Assembly: GCF_016744155.1 (NCBI RefSeq)
Contig: NZ_JADGEW010000007.1
Coordinates: 1 to 64,000, forward strand
Reading direction: 5' to 3'
From: Amphritea sp.
GTDB taxonomy: Bacteria; Pseudomonadota; Gammaproteobacteria; Pseudomonadales; Balneatricaceae
DNA: 64,000 bases
This document shows positions 57,828 through 64,000 of this stretch, one piece after another. Each line of letters starts with the position of its first letter. The first letter of the stretch is position 1. Position numbers and translations under genes: made by a program. The notes beneath the pieces were generated by a model. It was given only the letters and a program-made list of their open reading frames with translations, was not told the DNA's origin and did not search any database.

Positions 57828-57853
57828 TGTCATTTTTACTGACAAAAAATGTC
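57828..57853. promoter_or_regulatory. candidate operator in the divergent DUF1302/araC region
   Basis: TGTCA (57828-57832) and TGACA (57840-57844) form an inverted repeat with 7-nt spacer; a second TGTC follows at 57850-57853. It lies in the 303-nt region between the two divergent genes, where the AraC-type regulator should bind. The region is AT-rich with several possible -10 elements. Confidence 0.4.
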
Positions 57854-57948
57854 TTGGCTGTTTTTTTGCTTTTTAATGATATAAGTTAAAAGAATAGCTT
57901 ATAACTGTATTCTAAATACAAAAACAATAACGAAGCAGAGTGTAAACG

Positions 57949-59016
57949 ATGGAAAAAACCATCACAGTGCCGACTGGCTATGTCAGATACCTTCTCTCAC
58001 AGGTTGAGAAACAGGGGTATAATCTGGAGGAGTTGTTAGCAGAAGTCGGCATCGATCCTACCGAAATTGAGCAGCGAACAGAGTTTTCTGCTATCAAATT
58101 CGGTCAGCTATATCAGCGAATAATGTGGACAGCTCAGGATGAGTCCTTCGGTATGGTGTCAGGAGGACGGGTGCCAAACGGTACTTTTAGAATGATGTGT
58201 CATTCTATAATCCACTGCCCAACGCTGGAACGGGCGATCTATCGTTGCAGTGCTTTTTATGAGATCTGCCGCGGCACCAAGGTAAAACCCTACCTGGTCC
58301 GTAAGGGGCGCTATGCAAAGCTCTCTTTTGCTCCCATCAGTTCTGTACCGGGGAAGGAGGTACGGGAGATGTTGCAGAATGAGGCGCCGGCTATTGTTCG
58401 AACAGGTTTGTCGATGTGGCATCATTTTATTAGTTGGCTAATCGGTTCTCGATTGGATTTGAAGGCCGCTTATTTCACCTTTCCCAGGCAAGAAGACAGT
58501 TATCATTATGAGACACTGTTCCAGTCAGAAGTTAAATTTGATCAGCATGATAATGCGATTGTGTTCCCGGCTCGTTTTCTCGACTATCCCATTATTCAAA
58601 ATGATGAAAGCTTGCGAGCCTTTCTACAGACTGCGCCTTATCAGTTAATCGTTATGGTGGATAACGATCAGAGTCTGCGTTCCCAGGTTAAAGTGATGCT
58701 GGGTAAGGACTTTAGCCGGGAACTGCCTGGCGCCGAAGAGGTGGCTTTTAAACTTAACATGTCTGTTTCTACTCTGCGCCGGCGTTTGGCGGATGAAAAT
58801 AGCTCTTATCAGAAGATTAAAGATGATTGTCGTAAGAAGGCGGCAGTTAACTATATGGACTCACCTCAGCTATCGATTAATGACGTGGCTGCCCTGATGG
58901 GCTTCGATGAGCCGTCGGCTTTTTTTCGATCATTTAAAAAGTGGACCGGGATGACCCCAGGGGAGTATCGCAGGAGTGAAACCTATGGTCAGAAGTACAG
59001 TTTGGGAATGAACTGA
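57949..59016 (+). CDS. AraC-family transcriptional regulator
   Basis: 355 residues. An N-terminal ligand-binding domain of the Arabinose-binding-2 type (about 15-215) is followed by the paired helix-turn-helix DNA-binding domain (about 255-350) with LNMSVSTLRRRLADENSSYQKIK and the signature LSINDVAALMGFDEPSAFFRSFKKWTGMTPGEYRR. It is divergent from the DUF1302-DUF1329 operon and is its likely regulator; related regulators respond to small hydrophobic or acidic ligands. Confidence 0.92.
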   Translation: MEKTITVPTGYVRYLLSQVEKQGYNLEELLAEVGIDPTEIEQRTEFSAIKFGQLYQRIMWTAQDESFGMVSGGRVPNGTFRMMCHSIIHCPTLERAIYRCSAFYEICRGTKVKPYLVRKGRYAKLSFAPISSVPGKEVREMLQNEAPAIVRTGLSMWHHFISWLIGSRLDLKAAYFTFPRQEDSYHYETLFQSEVKFDQHDNAIVFPARFLDYPIIQNDESLRAFLQTAPYQLIVMVDNDQSLRSQVKVMLGKDFSRELPGAEEVAFKLNMSVSTLRRRLADENSSYQKIKDDCRKKAAVNYMDSPQLSINDVAALMGFDEPSAFFRSFKKWTGMTPGEYRRSETYGQKYSLGMN

Positions 59017-59101
59017 CAGCCGGATAGATGGCAGGGTATATACTCAGTGATTACTATCTGAGAAAAAGCGGTAGTTTTTTAAATTTTCCCTTTCTAAGCT
59101 A

Positions 59102-59129
59102 TTGACACAAACACGGAATCCTTTAATAT
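59102..59129 (+). promoter_or_regulatory. promoter of the Ser-Asn-Lys-Lys tRNA operon
   Basis: TTGACA (59102-59107), 16-nt spacer, TAATAT (59124-59129). Transcription would start near 59136, 7 nt before tRNA-Ser. A strong consensus as expected for stable RNA. Confidence 0.8.
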
Positions 59130-59142
59130 ACGCCACCTCACT

Positions 59143-59233
59143 GGAGGGGTGGCTGAGTGGTCGAAAGCACTGGTCTTGAAAACCAGCGAGGGTTAATAGC
59201 CCTCCCAGGGTTCGAATCCCTGCCCCTCCGCCA
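59143..59233 (+). tRNA. tRNA-Ser (TGA)
   Basis: 91 nt with encoded CCA and the long variable arm of class II tRNAs (GAGGGTTAATAGCCCTC). The anticodon stem-loop CTGGT-CTTGAAA-ACCAG gives anticodon TGA. Confidence 0.97.
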
Positions 59234-59249
59234 TAAGTGAGAATAGTGT

Positions 59250-59325
59250 TCCTCGATAGCTCAGTTGGTAGAGCAGTAGACTGTTAATCTATTGGTCGCT
59301 GGTTCGAGTCCAGCTCGAGGAGCCA
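59250..59325 (+). tRNA. tRNA-Asn (GTT)
   Basis: 76 nt with encoded CCA. Acceptor TCCTCGA/TCGAGGA; anticodon loop CTGTTAA gives GTT. Confidence 0.97.
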
Positions 59326-59328
59326 GAA

Positions 59329-59404
59329 GGGCCGTTAGCTCAGTTGGTAGAGCAGTTGGCTTTTAACCAATTGGTCACTGGTTCGAATCCAGTACGGCCC
59401 ACCA
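59329..59404 (+). tRNA. tRNA-Lys (TTT), copy 1
   Basis: 76 nt with encoded CCA. Acceptor GGGCCGT/ACGGCCC; anticodon loop CTTTTAA gives TTT. It lies 3 nt after tRNA-Asn. Confidence 0.97.
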
Positions 59405-59449
59405 CTTCCTTTTAGGAGGTCGTGGACAGGGGAAAAAGAAGTTCGGCGT

Positions 59450-59525
59450 GGGCCGTTAGCTCAGTTGGTAGAGCAGTTGGCTTTTAACCAATTGGTCACT
59501 GGTTCGAATCCAGTACGGCCCACCA
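59450..59525 (+). tRNA. tRNA-Lys (TTT), copy 2
   Basis: 76 nt, identical to copy 1, 45 nt downstream of it. Its 3' end and the following terminator are the template of the repeats at 59672-59945. Confidence 0.97.
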
Positions 59526-59536
59526 CTTCTTTGCAT

Positions 59537-59560
59537 AAGCCGCTTTATTGCGGTTTTTTT
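59537..59560 (+). terminator. tRNA operon terminator, copy 1
   Basis: AAGCCGC pairs with GCGGTTT (one G-T pair) over a 6-nt loop, followed by seven T. It ends the tRNA operon 12 nt after the last CCA. Confidence 0.85.
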
Positions 59561-59698
59561 GTGCCTGAAATTTGTGGTACGGATAGGATGAGAGCTAAGC
59601 TCTTATCGAGAGTGAGTTTGATTCGAGTCTGCGACGACGGCCCGAAGGGCAAGCGCCTGGCGCGCAGTAATTCAGTACGGCCTACTACTTCTTTGCAT

Positions 59699-59736
59699 AA
59701 GCCGCTACTCTTGATTAGAGATTAGGCGGTTTTTTT
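59699..59736 (+). terminator. terminator, copy 2
   Basis: AAGCCGC (59699-59705) pairs with GCGGTTT (59726-59732), with an inner CTCT/AGAG stem, followed by a T-run. The duplicate of copy 1 has an enlarged loop. Confidence 0.7.
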
Positions 59737-59887
59737 GTGTCTGAAATTTGTGGCAGAGATAGGATGAGAACCAGCTGGTTTGATTCGAGCCTGTTTTTTG
59801 GCGACAAACGTCGGAGCCTGCGACGACGGCCCGAAGGGCAAGCGCCTGGTGCACAGTAATCCAGTACGGCCTACTACTGCTTTGCAT

Positions 59888-59925
59888 AAGCCGTTACTCT
59901 TGATTAGAGATTAAGCGGTTTTTTT
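59888..59925 (+). terminator. terminator, copy 3
   Basis: AAGCCG pairs with CGGTTT and has the same inner CTCT/AGAG stem as copy 2, followed by a T-run. On the opposite side it may also serve greB only weakly, since the T-run is on the plus strand. Confidence 0.65.
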
Positions 59926-59961
59926 GTGCCTGGAGTTTGTGAAAATAATTGCCGTTGCTCG

Positions 59962-60486
59962 TTAATTCTTGGGCTGGCTGTCTTCTTCCCGATACTCTAT
60001 ACCGATAATCTCGTACCAGGTTTCGTTGCCGTCGGGGCGCTGGATATAAAACTCATCACCGGGATGCTTTTTCAGTAATTGGCGCGCCATAGGGGAATCC
60101 ATACTGATATATCCAGGGATGTCGCCGATCTCATCTGGGCCAACAATACGGTAACAGGCTTCTTTGTCGTGTTCATCCAGCACTGTCACCCAGGCACCAA
60201 AGAAAATCGTGTTGCGGTCTTCTGGTAGTCGGTCGACAACGGTTAGTATGTCCAGTCGTTTGGATAGGTAGCGAACCCTTCCGTCGATCTCTCGCAGCTG
60301 TTTCTTACCGTAGATATATTCAGCATTCTCGGAGCGATCACCCTGTGCTGCCGCTTCTTTAACCGATTGAGTGATAGCCGGACGTTTCACCTTCCACAGA
60401 TATCTCAATTCATCATCCAGGCGCTTTGCCCCAGGAGCAGTGATATAGGGTGATTTAGGTTGGCCCGGAGGTCGATATCGTCCCAT
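59962..60486 (-). CDS. greB: Transcription elongation factor GreB
   Basis: 174 residues. GreB enters the secondary channel of stalled RNA polymerase and stimulates transcript cleavage. The N-terminal coiled coil (about 15-85) has the tip acidic residues in AAAQGDRSENAEYIYGKKQLREIDGR; the C-terminal FKBP-like domain has FGAWVTVLDEHDKEACYRIVGPDE and SPMARQLLKKHPGDE. YGKKQLREIDGRVRYL is typical of GreB rather than GreA. It is a single gene. Confidence 0.95.
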   Translation of the reverse strand: MGRYRPPGQPKSPYITAPGAKRLDDELRYLWKVKRPAITQSVKEAAAQGDRSENAEYIYGKKQLREIDGRVRYLSKRLDILTVVDRLPEDRNTIFFGAWVTVLDEHDKEACYRIVGPDEIGDIPGYISMDSPMARQLLKKHPGDEFYIQRPDGNETWYEIIGIEYREEDSQPKN

Positions 60487-60777
60487 CTTAGGTTATTAGC
60501 TCTCAGAAAATATTAAAAAAAGGTAGTTGAACCGACATACGCTGATTCTACTTTAATTCGTATCAGAGGGCTCGGGAACTCGTGTGTGGAAATGGCTTTC
60601 TGGAGGGGAAGGGGAGTGTAAAGCTACTATTTTAGCGTATTCATTTAATCAGCCGCGTTAATTTTCTTAATTATTGGGTGCCAAGTATCAAGATTAAGAC
60701 GACTAAACCCTAGTTGCTCTGCGCAGAGGGCGTGGTTTTGATAGCCTAAGCCAGCTGATCAGCTGGGCTCTGAGTAA
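60487..60777. other. gap between greB and the yeiH-like gene
   Basis: 291 nt, AT-rich near 60600-60710, with the promoter of greB expected in the left part. Between 60730 and 60770 a short hairpin (AGCCAGCTGATCAGCTGGCT-like: CCAGCTGATCAGCTGG) 10-40 nt past the yeiH-like stop may act as its terminator. No gene is visible. Confidence 0.4.
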
Positions 60778-61761
60778 TTAAGTGGTGATCAGTAACAGGT
60801 TGAGAAAGTATCCCCCAAATATCAGCATCAGGAATAGTATCAGAGCGAGTATTAGTGGTTTAGGCCCCGCTTGTTTGATGGTGTGCCAGCGGGTTTGTAG
60901 ACCCAGAGCGGCCATCGCCAGTGCCAGACAGAACTGGCTTGCCAGTTTTAGCAGGTTGAGCAGAGGCTCAGGTAGTGCCACCAGGCTATTGATGCCTGTC
61001 GCAGCGATAAAGCCCAGCACGAACCAGGGGATGATGATGTTTCGGCCTGATGTATCGTTGGCAGTTCTGCTAAGGTGCGAGCTTAGTAGCAGAATGAAAG
61101 GCGCTAGCATCATCACCCGAATCAGCTTTACTACCACGGCGGTTTGCAGTGTTTCTCCGCTGATCGCTTCACCGGCGGCAACGGCTTGTGCCACTTCATG
61201 TACAGTGCTGCCGATATAGATACCGAAGGCCTGCTCGCTCATTCCTGAAAATTGATAGATTAGCGGGTAACTGAACATGGCCAAAGTGCCAAACAGTACC
61301 ACTGTGGCGATGGCGACGGAGACATGTTGCTGTTTTGGTTTAAGTACTGATTCGGTGGCTAGTACTGCTGCAGCGCCGCAAATAGCACTGCCCACAGAGG
61401 TCAGAATGGCGACATCTCTGTGTAATTTAAACACACGTACGCCAATCCATGTACCAAGGCTGAAGATAGTACAGATCATTAGCGCATCCAGCAGTAGAGC
61501 TTGCCAGCCCACAGCGAAAATCTGCTCCATGCTGAGGCTAAAGCCGAACAGAACGATACCACTGCGGAGTAATCTTTGTTGGCAGAATAGCGTAATCCGG
61601 GTATCGCTATTGCTGAGGGGGCGGTGGTCGAAGTGTCCCCAGATCATGCCTATGAGAATTGCCAGGGGTAGTGCGCTCAGACCGAACTGTGCAATGGCTT
61701 CTAGGCTGGATAGTCCGATCGCGAGTACGGCAATAATTGGCAGTAGCATGAGTCTGGACAT
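60778..61761 (-). CDS. YeiH/UPF0324-family putative sulfate (or related anion) exporter
   Basis: 327 residues with about ten membrane helices. The family features include SGIVLFGFSLSMEQI, the SAICGAAAVLATESVLKP segment and VHEVAQAVAAG. Members are annotated as putative sulfate exporters (PSE family); transport has been shown for few. It is divergent from a LysR gene, 128 nt apart, the same arrangement as yeiH-yeiE in E. coli. Confidence 0.88.
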   Translation of the reverse strand: MSRLMLLPIIAVLAIGLSSLEAIAQFGLSALPLAILIGMIWGHFDHRPLSNSDTRITLFCQQRLLRSGIVLFGFSLSMEQIFAVGWQALLLDALMICTIFSLGTWIGVRVFKLHRDVAILTSVGSAICGAAAVLATESVLKPKQQHVSVAIATVVLFGTLAMFSYPLIYQFSGMSEQAFGIYIGSTVHEVAQAVAAGEAISGETLQTAVVVKLIRVMMLAPFILLLSSHLSRTANDTSGRNIIIPWFVLGFIAATGINSLVALPEPLLNLLKLASQFCLALAMAALGLQTRWHTIKQAGPKPLILALILFLMLIFGGYFLNLLLITT

Positions 61762-61889
61762 AGTCGCGGCCTTGTTCTGTGCTGGTCAATCAGATTGATA
61801 TGAGTTATCGGGAACAGGGTTATCTTCCATTTTTTATATAGTTAAGTAAAATGGATGTTTTTAACATCTAATATAAGAAAAACCGAATA

Positions 61890-62786
61890 ATGAGTCTGTC
61901 CCTGAAACAACTGAAGATCTTCGAGGCTACCGCCCGTCTGGGCAGGCTGACTGCGGCTGCCGATGAGCAGGCTCTAAGTCAATCGGCTGCCAGTCAGGCG
62001 CTAAAGGAGTTGGAGTCGTCGCTCGGGTACCGATTGTTCAGCCGCAGTGGTCGTGATCTGGTCATTACCGATCTGGGTCAGGATGTGCTGCCTCGTGTGC
62101 GTGATATTCTGAGTAATGTAGAGAGCCTGAGTGCGCCCTACAGTAGTGGCGTTAGCGGAGCGTTTCGGGTTGCCGCCAGTGTGACTATTGCCAGCTATCT
62201 GTTTCCTGCGATCATGGCCGACTTTTTAGCACGCTATCCTGATGTGGAGCCGGATCTGCAGATCAATAATACCGGTCAGGTTATCGAGCGTTTGGAGAAG
62301 CAACAGGCGCATGTTGGCCTGATAGAAGGGCCTGCTTCTCATCATCAATTACAGATTATTCCCTGGCGTGATGACTCGCTGCAGATTTTTTGTCATCACA
62401 GTCATCCACTGGCACAGCGGGGTGTGCTGGGTATCGAACAGATGGCTCAACAGCGCTGGATTCTGCGAGAGCAGGGCTCAGGTACGCGAGCGGTCTTTGA
62501 TAGGGCGATTCAGCAGGCTGGTGTGAACGTTAATACGGTGATGGCCCTCAATCGCCAGGAAGCGATTAAGCAATCGGTAAAGGCCGGCCTTGGTATCGGC
62601 TGTCTGTCCCAGTTAGCGGTTGTTGAAGAGTTAAGGCGGGGGGAGTTGGTTGAGCTGGAGACCTCGCTTGAGCTATCTCGTCAGTTGTCGGTAGTCGTGC
62701 GTCCGGAAACTCGCTCCAGCAAGTTGGTACAGGCTTTTTTACAGCTGTTAGGTATAGAAACGGATCAGGCCATGGTTGGTCGATAA
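61890..62786 (+). CDS. LysR-family regulator (YeiE/CysB-like)
   Basis: 298 residues. An N-terminal helix-turn-helix (residues 3-60, LKQLKIFEATARLGRLTAAADEQALSQSAASQALKELESSLGYRLF) and a C-terminal periplasmic-binding-like effector domain (from about 90). E. coli YeiE binds sulfite and controls yeiH; by position this protein should control the divergent exporter. The intergenic region probably has its binding sites (for instance around 61810-61870, AT-rich). Confidence 0.92.
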   Translation: MSLSLKQLKIFEATARLGRLTAAADEQALSQSAASQALKELESSLGYRLFSRSGRDLVITDLGQDVLPRVRDILSNVESLSAPYSSGVSGAFRVAASVTIASYLFPAIMADFLARYPDVEPDLQINNTGQVIERLEKQQAHVGLIEGPASHHQLQIIPWRDDSLQIFCHHSHPLAQRGVLGIEQMAQQRWILREQGSGTRAVFDRAIQQAGVNVNTVMALNRQEAIKQSVKAGLGIGCLSQLAVVEELRRGELVELETSLELSRQLSVVVRPETRSSKLVQAFLQLLGIETDQAMVGR

Positions 62787-62877
62787 ATATCTTTTAAATA
62801 CCAGAAATTACTCAATAAATTGACCTGCTGGCCGAAGTAGAAGTAGTCCTTACTTAAAACCGGTAGAAAGATCGATA

Positions 62878-63303
62878 ATGCAAATTGAACGGATTGAACA
62901 GCGGATAGAAACCTATACGTCGTCGTTGGCCCATGCGGTTAACGAGGGGCGAGGTGCGCAGTTTTCTATGCTGTTAAGTCTGATCAATACCGCTGAGGAT
63001 CTGGCGCAGAAGAAGCAAACTTCATCTAGTGGCTTTAGTCTGCCGGAAGCTCAGTCGCTTGAATATCCTGATCCGGATAGCCTCTACGACGGTGCCGTGG
63101 TGGAACGATTGAATACGGCAGTTCATGATGTGCATCAGGGTGACTTTGCTTATTTGCTAAGCCATATTGCGTTTAAGACCGATACACCGACAAATATTTC
63201 GACCACTGAAGATCATTTTGCCAGAATTGGATTAGCTTCTGCAGGGCGATTGATGCTGGATGAAATTGATCGTTCGGGTCAGCAGTTCAGCGCTCAGGCT
63301 TAA
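62878..63303 (+). CDS. Conserved hypothetical protein with two internal repeats
   Basis: 141 residues, no signal peptide or membrane segment. Two similar blocks, SLAHAVNEGRGAQFSMLLSLI (about 16-36) and RLNTAVHDVHQGDFAYLLSHI (about 81-101), share L-x2-AV-x8-F-x2-LLS-x-I. The pattern resembles the VC2046/SO_2500 family of gammaproteobacterial proteins of unknown function; that match is from memory. It has no obvious operon partner. Confidence 0.65.
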   Translation: MQIERIEQRIETYTSSLAHAVNEGRGAQFSMLLSLINTAEDLAQKKQTSSSGFSLPEAQSLEYPDPDSLYDGAVVERLNTAVHDVHQGDFAYLLSHIAFKTDTPTNISTTEDHFARIGLASAGRLMLDEIDRSGQQFSAQA

Positions 63304-63328
63304 CGGCTAACCTGTTTGTTGGGTAGGA

Positions 63329-63715
63329 TTAGGTCCGCCACTGAATTTTTTCACTTTCTCCCTGCTCTATCTTCCACCACTCATCGGGGTCATCTCCGGT
63401 ACTCCAACCGCTGGCGATACAGCGAATCTGTGTGTCCAGTTCCTTCGAGGCTTGTATTGCACAGTCCAGGTCTTTAATCCATGGGGTTTGATCTGAATTA
63501 AACCAGACGCTGGTCCAGGCTTTGCCAGAAACTTTCTCGTGGACCATGACCGGAATTTCCTGATCGTTCATCAGGCCGATGAAGTGATGTATCTGCCCCT
63601 GTGCAAAGTCCCGTTTAAGGGGCTGACAGTGAGTTTCAAGCCATTCGGTGATCCGCTCCAGAGAACGGTCTTTAACATAGATCTCAATATCGGGGTGGCG
63701 CTGCTCTTCAGTCAT
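63329..63715 (-). CDS. Conserved hypothetical protein
   Basis: 128 residues, cytoplasmic, acidic, Trp-rich at the C-terminus (TSVWFNSDQTPWIKDL, then ASGWSTGDDPDEWWKI). I do not recognise a named domain. Its start overlaps the end of the upstream membrane protein gene by 8 nt, so the two are co-translated. Confidence 0.65.
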   Translation of the reverse strand: MTEEQRHPDIEIYVKDRSLERITEWLETHCQPLKRDFAQGQIHHFIGLMNDQEIPVMVHEKVSGKAWTSVWFNSDQTPWIKDLDCAIQASKELDTQIRCIASGWSTGDDPDEWWKIEQGESEKIQWRT

Positions 63716-64000
63716 GGCTCTGATCAGGTCGTTTGGTGTCGGTTAATAGAAAACGAAAAATTCGCAGGATGCTAAGGCTAATATAGCCGAATGCGGCGAT
63801 GATTACCCCGCAAATTGCTAAAATCAGGCCGATCAGTGCTATCAGGTCCCGCTGCAGGCTGTCCAGTAGCAGGAATTGAGCGAGGATAAGGATAACAAAG
63901 CCCAGCAGAAAGATGCCCAAACCAATCAACAGAATAATCAGGTTCTGTTTGACCTTATCTGCGCGACGAATCAGGCGTAAGCGCAGATTGTCTCTTAAGC
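63708..64000 (-). CDS. Small membrane protein, 5' end beyond the window
   Basis: At least 97 codons, read in frame to the window edge with no start required inside it (a TTG at 63929 is only an internal codon). It begins RDNLRLRLIRRADKVKQN followed by two hydrophobic segments (about LIILLIGLGIFLLGFVILIL and ALIGLILAICGVIIAAFGYI) and a short cytoplasmic tail. The function is unknown. It precedes and overlaps the Trp-rich hypothetical. Confidence 0.65.
   Translation of the reverse strand, partial: LRDNLRLRLIRRADKVKQNLIILLIGLGIFLLGFVILILAQFLLLDSLQRDLIALIGLILAICGVIIAAFGYISLSILRIFRFLLTDTKRPDQSHD

Larger units (their letters stand above)
59511..59945 (+). repeat. three tandem copies of the tRNA-Lys tail plus terminator
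   Basis: The 3' end of tRNA-Lys (CAGTACGGCC..ACCACTTC), TTTGCATAAGCCG and a T-rich terminator recur at 59511, 59673 and 59862 (periods 162 and 189 nt). The later tails are mutated (CCTACTACT for CCCACCACT), so no complete tRNA is formed. Copies 2 and 3 are each preceded by a shared block with CGACGACGGCCCGAAGGGCA and AGCGCCTGG. A spurious open frame across this region is the translation of tRNA sequence. Confidence 0.85.

Noticed and set aside
59465-59725. 86-codon open frame in the tRNA-Lys region
   Set aside because: It is a translation of tRNA-Lys and of the tail repeats, a common false gene.
59511-59945. CRISPR array
   Set aside because: Only three long repeats of tRNA-tail and terminator sequence with irregular spacing and no cas genes.

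Overview
The window is a stretch of chromosome from a gammaproteobacterium, most likely a marine member of the Oceanospirillales (this placement is inferred). The left end keeps the gene order known from Pseudomonas and relatives: ychF-pth-rplY-prs-tRNA(Gln)-lolB-TPR lipoprotein, divergent from hemA-prfA-prmC-moeB. The rest is fatty-acid, transport and one-carbon-type accessory metabolism typical of marine heterotrophs. No phage, transposase, CRISPR array or rRNA gene was found.

Layout. 1-4.4 kb: a Met-Gln-Met-Gln tRNA cluster, then translation and nucleotide genes, then a third tRNA-Gln. ispE is missing from its usual place next to lolB. 4.5-11.4 kb: lolB, the TPR lipoprotein and the hemA-prfA-prmC-moeB-CoA-binding operon. 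11.5-15.3 kb: a RidA-like protein, an SO_0444-type permease with a repeated Cys-Cys loop overlapping an ankyrin gene, an auxin-efflux-type carrier and a SixA-like phosphatase. 15.3-18.8 kb: an acyl-CoA transferase with a recognisable sigma-54 promoter, preceded by its probable enhancer-binding regulator. The same palindrome occurs on both sides of the regulator. 19.1-24.0 kb: a complete branched-chain amino acid ABC operon (livKHMGF).

24.4-28.7 kb: a YCF48-like exported protein, an RND/MMPL-family permease and a tandem UspA. 29-34.4 kb: a fatty acyl-CoA operon (FadE/DmdC-type dehydrogenase, SCP2 protein, FadD-type ligase, DUF2889, enoyl-CoA hydratase) behind two strong inverted repeats. 34.5-39.4 kb: a lysophospholipid acyltransferase, fadBA and an AcpH-like protein with a TTG start just after the fadA terminator. 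39.4-48.6 kb: a degenerate GIY-YIG protein with a repetitive charged tail, an exported MsrAB fusion, a PilZ protein, an NDH2-like/SelD fusion and a GCS2-AstE gene pair.

48.7-52.4 kb is the most unusual stretch. A segment was duplicated and the two copies decayed in complementary ways: one keeps an intact thiolase-like gene, the other an intact CvfB-like gene. Between them lie broken pieces of hydantoinase-family and trimethylamine-methyltransferase-family genes. 52.5-59.0 kb: luxS, a spermidine-synthase-like protein, a small zinc-finger protein, and a DUF1329-DUF1302 pair divergent from an AraC regulator. DUF1302/DUF1329 proteins usually travel with the YCF48-RND genes, so this looks like one envelope system split into two loci. 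59.1-60 kb: a Ser-Asn-Lys-Lys tRNA operon whose tRNA-Lys tail and terminator are repeated three times. 60-64 kb: greB, a yeiH-like exporter divergent from a LysR regulator, and small conserved hypothetical genes, the last cut by the window edge.

Starts were moved from the longest open frame wherever a ribosome binding site or family alignment supported it. All family assignments come from reading motifs by eye, without database searches.
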